A stretch of 64,000 bases of DNA, from NCBI RefSeq assembly GCF_032878955.1, contig NZ_CP043839.1, positions 744,001 to 808,000 on the forward strand, given 5' to 3'. Both the position numbers and the translations under genes were made by a program. Source of the DNA: Butyricimonas paravirosa. Lineage in GTDB: Bacteria > Bacteroidota > Bacteroidia > Bacteroidales > Marinifilaceae. Shown here piece by piece: positions 8,974-18,313 of the stretch (the first letter of the stretch is position 1; each line of letters starts with the position of its first letter). The notes beneath the pieces are model-generated. The model was given only the letters and a program-made list of their open reading frames with translations, made no database searches and was not told the DNA's origin.

Positions 8974-10128
8974 ATGTTAAAGAAATCACTGTTTTTTATT
9001 GTCGTGCTCTTACTAAGCACGACAATACTCCACGCACAAAATAATAAATTCACGCTACGCGGAGAAATAAAAGGAATGACCTCCGGCCATCTCCTATTTG
9101 GTTATACAGACAATAACGAACAGTACGTACAAAAGAATGTTCCGGTAAAAAATGGAAAGTTCCAACTGGAAGGAACGATTTCCGAACCGACAAATATGTC
9201 ATTAAGATTGGATTCAACCGTTCGCTACATGGATGACCCGAATCTCACAGACTTCTGGATCGAGGCCTCCGATATGCAATTGGAAATTGTCGTTGGAAAA
9301 TTCAAAGAGTTCAAGCTTTCCGGTTCGAAAACAAACGAGGAAGAACAAGAACTAAATCGTCAGCAAGCACCAATCCGGGAAGAGATGCGACCACTTACAG
9401 AAGCTTATAAAGCAGAAAAAGACCATGAAAAGGCCGCAGCCATTCGAGACCAATTTGAACCTTATAACGAGCGTATGGACGTGATCACAGATGAGTTTAT
9501 CAAAACCCATCCCGACTCTTATCTATCCCCTTACCTCATGCGTTTCCGGTTGATGTCGTTACCTGTCGGTCAAGTTGAAAACGCTTACAATCATTGGACA
9601 GAACGAGTGAAAAACAGCCGCTCCGGTAAAGAGATCGCAGAAGAGATAAAAAAACTAAAACAAGGTTCTCCCGGAAGTCCCGCAACCATGTTTAACCGGA
9701 AAGACATTAACGACAAAATGCTCAATCTTGAAGAGCTAAAAGGCAAAAAATACATTCTCTTAGATTTCTGGGCAAGCTGGTGTATCCCGTGTCGCAAGGG
9801 GAATCCGCATCTCAAAGAGCTATACAAGAAATATGCCCCCGAAGGATTCGAGATTGTGTGTATCGCATCTGACGACACGAAACCACAGGCTTGGCGAAAA
9901 GCAGTCGAGGAAGATGGAATCGGGAACTTCCGTCACGTGTTAAGCGGTATAAAACGTACAGCCGAAGGATATGACAAAAGCGAAGATATTGGAGAATGGT
10001 ACGGTATTCACACGCTACCCACGAAAATTCTAATTGATAAAAACGGAATCATCATCGGTCGTTACGGCGGAGGTGGTGAGCCACAAGAAAACTTAGATCA
10101 AAAACTAATTGAAATATTTGGAAAATGA
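8974..10128 (+). CDS. TlpA-like thioredoxin-fold protein with DUF4369-type N-terminus
   Basis: The 384-residue protein has a signal peptide (cleavage after HAQ near residue 22). A beta-rich DUF4369-like N-terminal domain and a C-terminal thioredoxin/AhpC-TSA domain follow, with the redox motif C270-I-P-C273 in FWASWCIPCRK. It is likely a periplasmic thiol-disulfide oxidoreductase. It starts 12 bp after the SusD gene and overlaps the next gene by 4 bp (ATGA). Paired DUF4369-TlpA proteins behind SusCD are common in Bacteroidales. Their exact substrate is unknown. Confidence 0.88.
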   Translation: MLKKSLFFIVVLLLSTTILHAQNNKFTLRGEIKGMTSGHLLFGYTDNNEQYVQKNVPVKNGKFQLEGTISEPTNMSLRLDSTVRYMDDPNLTDFWIEASDMQLEIVVGKFKEFKLSGSKTNEEEQELNRQQAPIREEMRPLTEAYKAEKDHEKAAAIRDQFEPYNERMDVITDEFIKTHPDSYLSPYLMRFRLMSLPVGQVENAYNHWTERVKNSRSGKEIAEEIKKLKQGSPGSPATMFNRKDINDKMLNLEELKGKKYILLDFWASWCIPCRKGNPHLKELYKKYAPEGFEIVCIASDDTKPQAWRKAVEEDGIGNFRHVLSGIKRTAEGYDKSEDIGEWYGIHTLPTKILIDKNGIIIGRYGGGGEPQENLDQKLIEIFGK

Positions 10129-11303
10129 ACAAAATGACATTTATCGGATGGATCGGGTTAACCGCATTAGCCTGTCAATCCAACACGGAAGGTTACCAAA
10201 TCAAAGGTAACATTGAAGGTGCCGGAAACGGGATCGCAATCATGACACTCCCCGTCGGAAGAGAAGAACCCACTACCGGAGACACGGTAAAAATGAAAAA
10301 CGGTGTCTTTACTTTCACGGGAAAATTAGAAGCCCCCTCTTGGGTCAGCATCCAAGTTTGTCCGGACAAGGAAAAACCGGCATCTTGTGGTTTTATCGGA
10401 GAAAACAACACAATCACTCTCGCTGGAAAATGGGCTGATGTTCTCGACCAATACGGGTATCGGAGTATTCCGAATGTTAATGTGACAGGTTCATTAAACG
10501 AAAAAATATACCAGGAAATCAGTAACGTTCGGGAAAAATTGATGCAAGAACCCCGCTTTAAGGAATACGCAGAAGTACAAACTAAATTGAATGAACTCCA
10601 TAATGGTGAGGATAAAGAAGCCTTCTACAAGTATCAAGCAGAAACCGAGGCAATAACCGAAGAATTCAGCAATGAGGTTCGGAAGCAACAAAAAGAATTG
10701 ATCCTGAAAAATGACACGATAGAAGCAGTAGCATACTATTTAAATTTCCTTCAGAACGACATGGAGTTAGCTGAATTGGAACAAGTATTCAAGGCCTTAT
10801 CTCCTAAAGTACAAAACAGTTCATTCGCTAAAGATGTTAGAGAGGAAATTGCAGCAAGAATTCGTGTACAACCGGGTATGCCGGCCCCGGACTTCACGTT
10901 GGAAACACCCGACGGGACAAAATTATCCCTATCCGATTTGCGAGGCAAATACGTGATTCTGGATTTCTGGGCCTCTTGGTGTCGTCCTTGCAGAGCCTCT
11001 TTCCCTGAAATGAAGAAACTCTACGCCGAATACCATAAAAAAGGGGTTGAAATACTCGGAGTCACGAATGATAGCCGGAAAAACGACTGGTTGAAAGCAC
11101 TGGAAGAAGATCAACTTCCCTGGCTGCAAGTCATAGATGAATTCCCTATCCCCCATACCCCGGCGAAAGTGGCCACTCTCTATGCTATCCCCTATCTCCC
11201 CACGTTGATGCTGATCGACCCGGACGGAAAAATCGTGGGAAAAGCGAAAGACAAGCACGAGCTGAAAACGTGGCTGGACGAACGGTTGGCGAAAAAGAAA
11301 TAA
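10125..11303 (+). CDS. TlpA-like thioredoxin-fold protein, second copy
   Basis: The 392-residue product shares the layout of its upstream neighbour: a DUF4369-like N-terminal domain (about 20-120), a helical linker, and a C-terminal thioredoxin domain with C286-R-P-C289 in FWASWCRPCRA. The N-terminus looks like a signal peptide ending at a Cys (LACQSN, residue 18), so it may be a lipoprotein. The ATGA overlap with the preceding gene indicates translational coupling. It is the last gene of the sigma/FecR-controlled operon. Confidence 0.88.
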   Translation: MNKMTFIGWIGLTALACQSNTEGYQIKGNIEGAGNGIAIMTLPVGREEPTTGDTVKMKNGVFTFTGKLEAPSWVSIQVCPDKEKPASCGFIGENNTITLAGKWADVLDQYGYRSIPNVNVTGSLNEKIYQEISNVREKLMQEPRFKEYAEVQTKLNELHNGEDKEAFYKYQAETEAITEEFSNEVRKQQKELILKNDTIEAVAYYLNFLQNDMELAELEQVFKALSPKVQNSSFAKDVREEIAARIRVQPGMPAPDFTLETPDGTKLSLSDLRGKYVILDFWASWCRPCRASFPEMKKLYAEYHKKGVEILGVTNDSRKNDWLKALEEDQLPWLQVIDEFPIPHTPAKVATLYAIPYLPTLMLIDPDGKIVGKAKDKHELKTWLDERLAKKK

Positions 11304-11308
11304 AAAAT

Positions 11309-11347
11309 CTTTACTTTCTGTTGATTATTTAAAATCAGAAAAGTAAA
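11309..11347 (+). terminator. possible terminator of the SusCD-TlpA operon
   Basis: An imperfect inverted repeat (CTTTACTTTCTG against CAGAAAAGTAAA) lies 6 bp past the last gene. The following T-run is weak, so termination is only probable. Confidence 0.4.
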
Positions 11348-11370
11348 TAGTTCTATATTATTCATTTATT

Positions 11371-11556
11371 GGGGCTGTCCCAAAAGTCATTTTTTAACTC
11401 CCTCCCCCCTTCGGGGTACTCCCTCTATAAACAGAGGGAGAGTTGAAATACTCCCGGTTTTCGGGAAGAGTCACCAGCACCTCCTCTGTTTATAGAGGAG
11501 GTGGCACGAAGTGACGGAGGAGTTTTTTGATATAAAATGACTTTTGGGACAGCCCC
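11371..11556 (+). mobile_element. MITE-like element, copy 2, with perfect terminal inverted repeats
   Basis: The element is 186 bp and begins with GGGGCTGTCCCAAAAGTCAT. It ends with the exact reverse complement, giving terminal inverted repeats of about 23-25 bp. Inside are several hairpins, such as CTCCCTCTATAAACAGAGGGAG. It has no coding capacity. The ends resemble those of IS1182/IS5-like transposons (weak judgement). A diverged, inverted copy is at 1-187. Clear target duplications are not evident. Confidence 0.8.
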
Positions 11557-11910
11557 TTTTTTATATCACTTTTTAAACTACCTTGAAAAATGGCATGAAA
11601 TTCATCGAAACAAAAAATAAGGCTCTACACCCTGCATATTCCGAGAAATTGGCTATATTTGTTGTAATCAGGTAGGTTTTATTTGACTATCAACAGATTG
11701 GATAAAACTCGCACGAGAACGGGCAATGGATAAGAAAAAGCCGGACTGTTCCGAACCGCCATATTTCTCATGCTTTCAAATAACTCTTTATCTCACCTGC
11801 AAAGATAACATTTCTTTCTGAAAAGGCCATATAAACGGCTGCAATCTTACGGAATAAAAACATATCGGGAAAAACAAGCATACCGTAGCCGAGTCCCCAT
11901 AACCACAGGC
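11557..11910. other. ICE left-side junction zone with a possible IS remnant
   Basis: No gene is seen. GGCTCTACACCCTGCATATT at about 11622, followed by a TATATTTG promoter box at 11654-11661, looks like the left end and promoter of an ISL3-type insertion sequence. No transposase follows. Composition rises in GC from here on, so the boundary between chromosome and ICE should lie in or near this stretch. A defined attachment site cannot be recognised. Confidence 0.35.
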
Positions 11911-12081
11911 AAAGGTAATTCGTGTTCTTCCCGTACAAGCAAGGCCAAGCCCTTCGGGTTCGTGGAAAAAATCATCCTCGCCCCGGAGGGCTTGCGGTAT
12001 TTTTTCCCGAAGCCTTGCATGTACGGAACACGACCTTTTTAAGCCTGTAGTTATGGGAACTCCGGCCCCAGAAGCCGGACT
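11911..12081 (+). repeat. structured leader repeat, copy A
   Basis: The outer stem pairs AAAGGT, CGTGTT, CCGTAC and GCAAGGC with GCCTTGC, GTACGG, AACACG and ACCTTT at 12013-12038. The inner part carries the conserved AAAATCATCCTCGC and GCGGTATTTT blocks, which pair through their A/T runs. A second small hairpin, CCGGC...GCCGG, follows at 12061-12081. It ends 60 nt (main hairpin) before the start codon at 12100. Confidence 0.75.
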
Positions 12082-12099
12082 AACAAAAAATCAAATGTT

Positions 12100-12930
12100 A
12101 TGTTACAGGCAACAAAGAACAAGTACACGGTGGAAACACTCAAACCACTGAACATTCTGTACGATCATGAACACCGGCTGACACAGCAGGACGTGGATAT
12201 GGCCAACGGTTATGTGGAACTGATAGAAAGGACACGCTCTGAAAAGATTCCACAGGTCGGTGACAGACTCATCTATGTGGACAGATACGGGAAATATTAC
12301 GGCAACGCCCTCATCGAGAAACGCAAAAATACGGACGGACTGATTTCCATCTGTGAAATCCCCTATATCCCTTTCATATGGGAAGAGTATGACGGTATCG
12401 GTTTAAGTGTCAGCGGAGGATCCTTCCACCATATTGACCCCCTCCAGTTGAAGTTCGTCAGATGGACGGAAGGGATATTCCAAGACTGGGGCAACTGCGG
12501 TGCGTGCGCCAACGGTGCCGTCGCATTCACGGCAAAAGTGCCGTTATGGTCCTATTCCGAACCTGACCCTCTCTACGGCGATTTCACCACTGAGACATGG
12601 AGACAGTATTATCTGACAAAAAACACGGGTCCGGACGCACGTAACCTGTACCAAGGCTTCGACAAGGCTTTCAGGACCGAAGAGGACTTCCTACAGTTCC
12701 TGAAGGACTATGAAGGGACCGTGTTCAAGGGCAACCAGGAAAACCATATCGTTCTCTGGTGTTTCCGTCATGAGAACCGGTTCCTGCCGCAGCACGAGTG
12801 GGACAAAATAGATGTCCAGGCCGTGGAACGGCGTCTCAACTTTTATCCCGAACAGGTCAAGCTGGTCAAGGACATGGACAGCCACATCACCTACTGTTAC
12901 CGTATCAAACCCGAAATTGACAATCTCTAA
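12100..12930 (+). CDS. hypothetical ICE protein (DUF4121-like)
   Basis: This 276-residue soluble protein has no signal peptide or membrane segment. It resembles the DUF4121 family found on Bacteroides conjugative elements; that assignment is from memory of the family, not a search. A GNCGACANGA segment near residue 135 holds two Cys residues. The N-terminal half looks like a beta-rich domain (VGDRLIYVDRYGKYYGNALIEK). It is the first gene behind leader repeat A and is followed after 12 bp by the next gene. No function is known. Confidence 0.7.
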   Translation: MLQATKNKYTVETLKPLNILYDHEHRLTQQDVDMANGYVELIERTRSEKIPQVGDRLIYVDRYGKYYGNALIEKRKNTDGLISICEIPYIPFIWEEYDGIGLSVSGGSFHHIDPLQLKFVRWTEGIFQDWGNCGACANGAVAFTAKVPLWSYSEPDPLYGDFTTETWRQYYLTKNTGPDARNLYQGFDKAFRTEEDFLQFLKDYEGTVFKGNQENHIVLWCFRHENRFLPQHEWDKIDVQAVERRLNFYPEQVKLVKDMDSHITYCYRIKPEIDNL

Positions 12931-12942
12931 AACAATACAGTT

Positions 12943-13884
12943 ATGCAGACAACAGCAACAAGAACAGCAGGCAGCCACACTGACCTGCTCACAGGTATCC
13001 TGAACGTGCAAGTAAGGAACGAGGACAAGATTACAGAACAGGACAGGCAGTATTGCCAGCTCCAGCAGGACCAGCTCTACAAGACGCTTGACCGTATCGA
13101 CCGTTGGTATGCCATCTTCAAGGAAGAAGCGGAACGGTACCGGGAAATCAAGAGCTTCAAGTATGAGGATAACGGTAAGGTCTCCATACGGAATTTCTAT
13201 TTCAACAACAGCGGGGAGGATGACTATACCCACAACGAATTCAAACCGTTTGACCTCATCAACGAGCTTGCGGACAACAACTGCAATGCCAACGCGAATT
13301 TCGCGAATCGCATCATTTCCTATTTCAACAGGACCTACAATGTAGACGTACCCATTCCTGTAATCGACGAGAAGGCCATGCGCATGGGATTCCGTCCGGT
13401 CTACCAGACTTACGTGGACATGGTCATTGAACACCTCGGCGGAAAAAGTTTCCGTGAGACCGCAGAGGAAGAACTGCTGGCCCGTTTCCTGAAAACGGTA
13501 CAGCCTTCCCGCTGGAGCAAGGTGAAGCCCGAACTGAAAAAGGACAAGATAACTTTCCCTGACATCGTGTCCTGGGACAGCATCCATCTGGAATACCACC
13601 GGGAATATGAGTTCTCGTATGACTGCGGAAGGAAAGTGGACATTTTCTGCGAAGGTATCGCATACGGGGCAGATGACGTGATAAACGGTTCAAGCGGTAT
13701 GGTCATCGGCCTTGACAGACGCGATGTGGATATAACCGAATGGTACAACCTCACCCTGAGCAACGCAGAACAGATCAAGTTCTACAAGAACGGACGCATC
13801 GACGTACGCTTCAAGGACAGCCAGGCCGCAGAGAACTGCTACAGAAGGCTGCGGCTGGATGAAATCACACTCAGAGAAGAGTGA
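12943..13884 (+). CDS. hypothetical ICE protein, possibly DUF4942-related
   Basis: The 313-residue protein is predicted soluble. Its first 90 residues are helical (RIDRWYAIFKEEAERYREIKSF). A central segment (FANRIISYFNRTYNVDVPIP) and a C-terminal part rich in DIxEWYNLTLSNAEQIKFYKNGRIDVRF are consistent with a compact domain that ends in a beta hairpin. It lies between a DUF4121-like gene and a DNA methyltransferase-helicase, so a link to DNA modification is possible. A relation to DUF4942 is a weak guess. A terminator hairpin follows it. Confidence 0.65.
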   Translation: MQTTATRTAGSHTDLLTGILNVQVRNEDKITEQDRQYCQLQQDQLYKTLDRIDRWYAIFKEEAERYREIKSFKYEDNGKVSIRNFYFNNSGEDDYTHNEFKPFDLINELADNNCNANANFANRIISYFNRTYNVDVPIPVIDEKAMRMGFRPVYQTYVDMVIEHLGGKSFRETAEEELLARFLKTVQPSRWSKVKPELKKDKITFPDIVSWDSIHLEYHREYEFSYDCGRKVDIFCEGIAYGADDVINGSSGMVIGLDRRDVDITEWYNLTLSNAEQIKFYKNGRIDVRFKDSQAAENCYRRLRLDEITLREE

Positions 13885-13902
13885 TTCATGAAATACTTAT
13901 TC

Positions 13903-13940
13903 AGACACCCCGTAAGACATCCTTGCGGGGTGTCTTCGTT
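13903..13940 (+). terminator. Rho-independent terminator-like hairpin
   Basis: AGACACCCCG at 13903-13912 pairs with CGGGGTGTCT at 13926-13935, followed by TCGTTT. It lies between the 313-residue protein gene and the methyltransferase-helicase gene and may attenuate or end transcription. Confidence 0.65.
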
Positions 13941-13964
13941 TCCAACCATTAAAAAAGAAAAGAC

Positions 13965-16900
13965 ATGTATGCCATCATACCCCAACAGATTCCCCAGGAC
14001 AGGCGTGCCGAGATCAACGAGAAAATCCTTTTCGCCATAGACTCCGGCAAGGACCTCGTTCCGAAGGAAAGCATCTACAACTGCTACACGGGAATCGGAG
14101 GACTGCACAACCTCAGGCAGTCGGATTTCACCAGCTACCATGAATACGCCGAGGCCAAGAAGGAATTCGAGATGGGACAGTTCTTCACCCCGCACGACAT
14201 ATGCCGGAGCATGGTGGAGACCCTTTCTCCGACATCGGCGGAAATGGTACTTGACATGTGCTGCGGCATGGGCAACTTCTTCAACCATCTGCCCAACCTG
14301 CACAATGCCTACGGATTCGACATTGACGGCAAGGCGGTGGCCGTTGCCAGATACCTCTACCCGGAAGCTCATATCGAGAAATGCGACATACAGCTGTACA
14401 ATCCCGAACAGCGTTTCGACATCATTGTCGGAAATCCGCCCTTCAACCTGAAATTTGATTACAGGCTGTCGCAGGAATTCTACATGGACAAGGCCTATGA
14501 CGTGCTCAACCCTGCCGGAATCCTGATGGTCATCGTCCCTCTCTCCTTCATGCAGAACGAGTTCTGGGAAAAGACACGCGTGGCGAAAATCAACTCGAAT
14601 TTCTCCTTCATCGGCCAGACCAGGCTGGAACATTCAGCCTTCTCTACGGTGGGCGTACAGAATTTCGCAACAAAAATCATGGTATTCCTCCGCCGTTCCC
14701 TCCATATTGAAATGCAGCCCTACAACGCGGAAGAGTTTGTCAGCATGGATGAGCTGAAGAAACGCATAGCCGAAGTGCGGAAAATGAAACACCGGCTGCG
14801 CCTCCAGCTGATGCGGGAGTGCAACCATATAGACAAAGAAGAGCTGGAACAGTTCGAGTACAGGCTCGCCAAATACATGTACGAGCTGAAAGCCCATGCC
14901 GTGCTGAACAGGCATGTCGAAAAGGCGGAGGCGCTGGTGTCCAAATTCCGCAACCAGAAACCGCCGGAAAATGCCACCCGGGAACAGATAAAGGAATGGG
15001 AACGCAAGAAGCTGACCACCGGCAAGGTTCTCGGCATCATCCGCAGGTACATCACCTCGCAGAACGTGGTGCCGCGCAAGGAAGTGGCATTGGTGAAGAC
15101 ATCCTACGGCTTCAAGCTGAAGCAATATGCCCCGCGTCTGCTTGACAAGGTCACGCACAAGGCCGCAGGCATCAACGACCTCATACTCGGAAGGGCCGAA
15201 CTCCCGATGCCGGAAAACGTCACAGAAAAGAACATGCGGCAGATCCGTGCCGCCAGTAAACTGATACGGCGCAAACAGAGGCAATACGAGACCCAGAATC
15301 TCCAGTTTGCGGAAATGCGGGAAGATGCCGGCCTGAAGGAATACCTGGACCGCACCACATTCATCAACAAGGACGGTGAAGTCTGCGAATTCACGGACTT
15401 GCAGAAACACGACCTGAACCTCGTGTTGCAGAAACGCTACGCCCTGCTGAACTGGCAGCAGGGTTCAGGCAAGACCGCCGCCGTCTATCACAGGGCGAAA
15501 TACCTGCTCAAGTTCAGAAAGGCAAAGAACGTCATCATACTTGCCCCGGCCATCGCCACCAACATGACCTGGATACCGTTCCTTACCATAAACAAGGAAC
15601 GCTTCCGTACAATACAGACCGCCGGCGACCTCAACAACATACCGGAAGGGACATTCCTTGTCGTCTCCACCTCCATGCTCCGGAAACTGAAAAGAGGACT
15701 GATGCGTTTCGTGAAACGCACTTCCGGCAAGCTGTGCCTTGTCTTCGACGAGTCGGACGAAATCACCAATCCCACATCGCAGCGTACAAGAAACATCCTG
15801 TGCATATTCAGGAGGCTCAGGTACAAGATCCTCGACACGGGAACAACCACCCGCAACAACATCGCGGAACTGTACAGCCAGTTCGAACTACTCTACAACA
15901 ACTCCGTAAATATGATATGCTGGAGCCCGCAGGTCTACCACGAAAACAGGGACCACGAGATAGAGGAAGAGAACAACCCGGATTACGGAACACCGTTCCC
16001 CGCCTTCAGGGGGCATGTCCTTTTCCGTGCCTGCCACTGTCCGGGGAAAGCCACTGTATTCGGCATCGAGAAACAGAACCAGGACGTGTACAACAAGGAC
16101 GAACTCTCCGAACTTATCGGCAAAACGGTCATCACCCGTAAATTCAGGGACTTCGCAGGAGAGAAATACCGGATACGGACACATACCGTCCGTCCCTCGG
16201 AAGGAGAACACGAGGTATACCGTGTCATCATCGAGGAATTCTGCCGCATCTGTGAGCTGTACTACAACAGCACGGGAGACACGAAAAAGGATGCAGGACT
16301 GAGACTCATGAGGCAGATCAAGCTGCTTATCAAAGCCTGTTCGGTACCTCACCTGATAGAGGGATACTACGGTGACAGTTATCCTTCCAAGACCCGCTAT
16401 ATTGAAAGGCTCATAAGGACAATACCGGGTAAGGTTGCCATCGGATGTACCACATTGGCGGCCTTCGACCTCTACGAGAGCTATATCCGGGAACATTTTC
16501 CCGACAGACCTGTATTTGTGGTCAAGGGAGATGTAGCCTTCAAGAAACGGCAGAGCATCGTGACCGAATTCGACTCCACCATCAACGGCATCCTGATATG
16601 CACACAGCAGAGCCTGAGCAGCTCCGTGAACATACCTACCTGCAACGACGTGATACTGGAATCCCTGCAGTGGAACATCCCCCGTATGGAACAGTTCTAC
16701 TTCCGTTTCATCCGTCTCGATTCCAAAGAAATGAAGGATGTCCACTACGTCACCTACGAAGATTCGGTCGAACAGAACCTGATGGCACTGGTACTGACCA
16801 AGGAGCGTCTGAACGAATTCATCAAGACCGGTGAGGTCAAAGAACAGTCAGAAATCTTCGAGGAGTTCGACATCACAATGTCTGTCATCGACAGCCTGCT

Positions 16901-16967
16901 CATCCGCACGCAGGACAGTGAAGGCAAAATACACATCAGCTGGGGAAGCCAGCGCATAACAGAATAA
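13965..16967 (+). CDS. N6-adenine methyltransferase-helicase fusion protein
   Basis: The 1000-residue protein joins an N-terminal gamma-class adenine methyltransferase to a C-terminal superfamily 2 helicase. The methyltransferase has GQFFTP at 71-76, the SAM-binding motif DMCCGMGNFF at 97-106 and the catalytic NPPF at 157-160. The helicase has Walker A WQQGSGKT near 494-501, a DESD Walker B near 592, and a C-terminal RecA-like half. No nuclease motif is evident. Such proteins are frequent on large Bacteroidales ICEs. The probable role is to modify or remodel element DNA, for example to protect it from host restriction. Its own start is 80 bp after a terminator-like hairpin. Confidence 0.85.
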   Translation: MYAIIPQQIPQDRRAEINEKILFAIDSGKDLVPKESIYNCYTGIGGLHNLRQSDFTSYHEYAEAKKEFEMGQFFTPHDICRSMVETLSPTSAEMVLDMCCGMGNFFNHLPNLHNAYGFDIDGKAVAVARYLYPEAHIEKCDIQLYNPEQRFDIIVGNPPFNLKFDYRLSQEFYMDKAYDVLNPAGILMVIVPLSFMQNEFWEKTRVAKINSNFSFIGQTRLEHSAFSTVGVQNFATKIMVFLRRSLHIEMQPYNAEEFVSMDELKKRIAEVRKMKHRLRLQLMRECNHIDKEELEQFEYRLAKYMYELKAHAVLNRHVEKAEALVSKFRNQKPPENATREQIKEWERKKLTTGKVLGIIRRYITSQNVVPRKEVALVKTSYGFKLKQYAPRLLDKVTHKAAGINDLILGRAELPMPENVTEKNMRQIRAASKLIRRKQRQYETQNLQFAEMREDAGLKEYLDRTTFINKDGEVCEFTDLQKHDLNLVLQKRYALLNWQQGSGKTAAVYHRAKYLLKFRKAKNVIILAPAIATNMTWIPFLTINKERFRTIQTAGDLNNIPEGTFLVVSTSMLRKLKRGLMRFVKRTSGKLCLVFDESDEITNPTSQRTRNILCIFRRLRYKILDTGTTTRNNIAELYSQFELLYNNSVNMICWSPQVYHENRDHEIEEENNPDYGTPFPAFRGHVLFRACHCPGKATVFGIEKQNQDVYNKDELSELIGKTVITRKFRDFAGEKYRIRTHTVRPSEGEHEVYRVIIEEFCRICELYYNSTGDTKKDAGLRLMRQIKLLIKACSVPHLIEGYYGDSYPSKTRYIERLIRTIPGKVAIGCTTLAAFDLYESYIREHFPDRPVFVVKGDVAFKKRQSIVTEFDSTINGILICTQQSLSSSVNIPTCNDVILESLQWNIPRMEQFYFRFIRLDSKEMKDVHYVTYEDSVEQNLMALVLTKERLNEFIKTGEVKEQSEIFEEFDITMSVIDSLLIRTQDSEGKIHISWGSQRITE

Positions 16968-17020
16968 ATATGAACCGTATGAAGAAGACCGGGAGTTCCA
17001 TTCCCACCGACAAAGGTAAG

Positions 17021-17135
17021 CCGCGTCCCCATCGGCTGAGCAAGGTCAGGCCGCAGGCGGTTTTCAGGAAAATCATCCTCGCGGAGCTGCGGTATTTTCC
17101 CGAAAAACCCTGCACAGCCGGGACACGGCACCTTG
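17021..17135 (+). repeat. structured leader repeat, copy B
   Basis: CAAAGGTAAG starts the element. CCGCGTCCC and GGCTG pair with CAGCC and GGGACACGG. The core blocks AAAATCATCCTCGC and GCGGTATTTTC are present. The element ends 55 nt before the start codon at 17190 and opens the 17.2-24.0 kb operon. The second small hairpin is weak in this copy. Confidence 0.7.
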
Positions 17136-17189
17136 TCGAGGTCGGTGGAATGGAATCCCCGGCATCCACATACATAAAAGACAAGTAAT

Positions 17190-17681
17190 ATGGATCTGAA
17201 CAATGCAGAGATTGCCGTGACCACACAGCATCTCATTGACATAAAGGATTACAGGGACTACTGGCTGCACCTGTCCGACTACAGCGACATGGGCGAGTTC
17301 CTGAGTGCCTGTTCCGACCTGTTTCCCGGGGAAAAGGAACCGGAATACCGGTATCCGAAATGGGAAAACATTCCGGACACACTGATCAGCCGTGAATGGC
17401 TCTGTCCCAACTTCTTCGAGATCAGGGATGCCCTTGAAAGGCTCGAAGAGGAAGAAACGGAGTTTTTCATAAGCTGGAGCAGAAGTTACGGATATGACAT
17501 CACCACGGATGACCCGCACATGATGGTATCACACTACCATGACCTGTACGGGGATACCGTCACGGAAACGGAAGAAGACGCGGACACGGGAGAAGATGCC
17601 CTGATATACACGGGCGTATCAAGCTACTACTGCGACATGCTTACATTCCGTTACGAAATATTTGATGACAATTATGACTAA
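17190..17681 (+). CDS. ArdA-like antirestriction protein
   Basis: The 163-residue acidic protein begins with a strand-rich segment (EIAVTTQHLI). It continues with WLHLSDYSDMGEFLSACSDLF and YPKWENIPDTLISREWLCPNFFEIRDAL, the pattern of ArdA-family antirestriction proteins in Bacteroidetes. ArdA mimics B-form DNA and blocks type I restriction enzymes. The many Asp/Glu residues in the second half (TETEEDADTGEDA) fit a DNA mimic. It is the first gene of a long operon behind leader B, where early expression after transfer would be useful. The family call is by pattern recognition only. Confidence 0.6.
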   Translation: MDLNNAEIAVTTQHLIDIKDYRDYWLHLSDYSDMGEFLSACSDLFPGEKEPEYRYPKWENIPDTLISREWLCPNFFEIRDALERLEEEETEFFISWSRSYGYDITTDDPHMMVSHYHDLYGDTVTETEEDADTGEDALIYTGVSSYYCDMLTFRYEIFDDNYD

Positions 17682-17693
17682 AAGACAAAAGAT

Positions 17694-18008
17694 ATGGAAA
17701 TCAACTTCAAAGGACCTGTAATGCCTATCGACCCATACTCGCAGCTGGCATTCGTGGAAATACTGAACATACTACTGACGGCGGGACACATCGTGGATGT
17801 GAACCGCTTCCTCATAAGCAGGAATGTCAATCCGCAGTTCGGCTCACTGTCAGGCTATTTCAGATGGTCGTTCGCCGGAGACCATTTTACCCTCTGGCAA
17901 CGCACGGACTACAATTCAACGCTATGTTTTAACCACAGGATACTCGATCTGCCTTTCGGTGTCCTGGCAGCAAAAGACAGCGGGAAAGACAAGGAAACGG
18001 CAAACTGA
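17694..18008 (+). CDS. hypothetical small ICE protein
   Basis: This 104-residue protein has a hydrophobic patch (FVEILNILLTAG) that is too polar on its flanks to be a clear membrane helix. The remainder has aromatic-rich strands (YFRWSFAGDHFTLWQR). It follows the ArdA-like gene after 12 bp and has the same A-rich, weak ribosome binding region as its neighbours. No family is recognised. Confidence 0.6.
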   Translation: MEINFKGPVMPIDPYSQLAFVEILNILLTAGHIVDVNRFLISRNVNPQFGSLSGYFRWSFAGDHFTLWQRTDYNSTLCFNHRILDLPFGVLAAKDSGKDKETAN

Positions 18009-18020
18009 AAATGAAACGAT

Positions 18021-18308
18021 ATGGAAACTACGATAAAAATACCCAACCGGGAAATCGCGCTCGCGGCATTTGACAGGCTCCGCCGGGAAAAAAGGAAGGA
18101 TGCCGCACTGAGGCTGGCCGGGTGTATGCTCAGAGGGACATACATATCCCTCGGCATCGGTGATACCGACTGGGAAATAGACACCGCACTGCACAAATGC
18201 GGCGGTGAGCCTAAAACCGGATACGGTCATATGGCACATTTCCACTTCGACGGCGAGACGGAAATGGAAACAGAGAAATATGAAAGGCTCAAGGAAGAGT
18301 ACGAATGA
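18021..18308 (+). CDS. hypothetical small ICE protein
   Basis: The 95-residue product has a basic helical N-terminal half (ALAAFDRLRREKRKDAALRLAG) and an acidic tail (DGETEMETEKYERLKEEYE). It is 12 bp from the upstream gene and is followed by a GNRA-capped hairpin. No family or function is recognised. Confidence 0.6.
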   Translation: METTIKIPNREIALAAFDRLRREKRKDAALRLAGCMLRGTYISLGIGDTDWEIDTALHKCGGEPKTGYGHMAHFHFDGETEMETEKYERLKEEYE

Positions 18309-18313
18309 CAAGG

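Noticed and set aside
12691..13599. 302-codon minus-strand frame opposite two plus-strand genes
   Set aside because: It overlaps two genes with good spacing and ribosome binding regions, and its product has no recognisable features; it is an antisense shadow.
15888..16745. 285-codon minus-strand frame inside the methyltransferase-helicase gene
   Set aside because: It lies wholly within a gene with clear motifs on the other strand.
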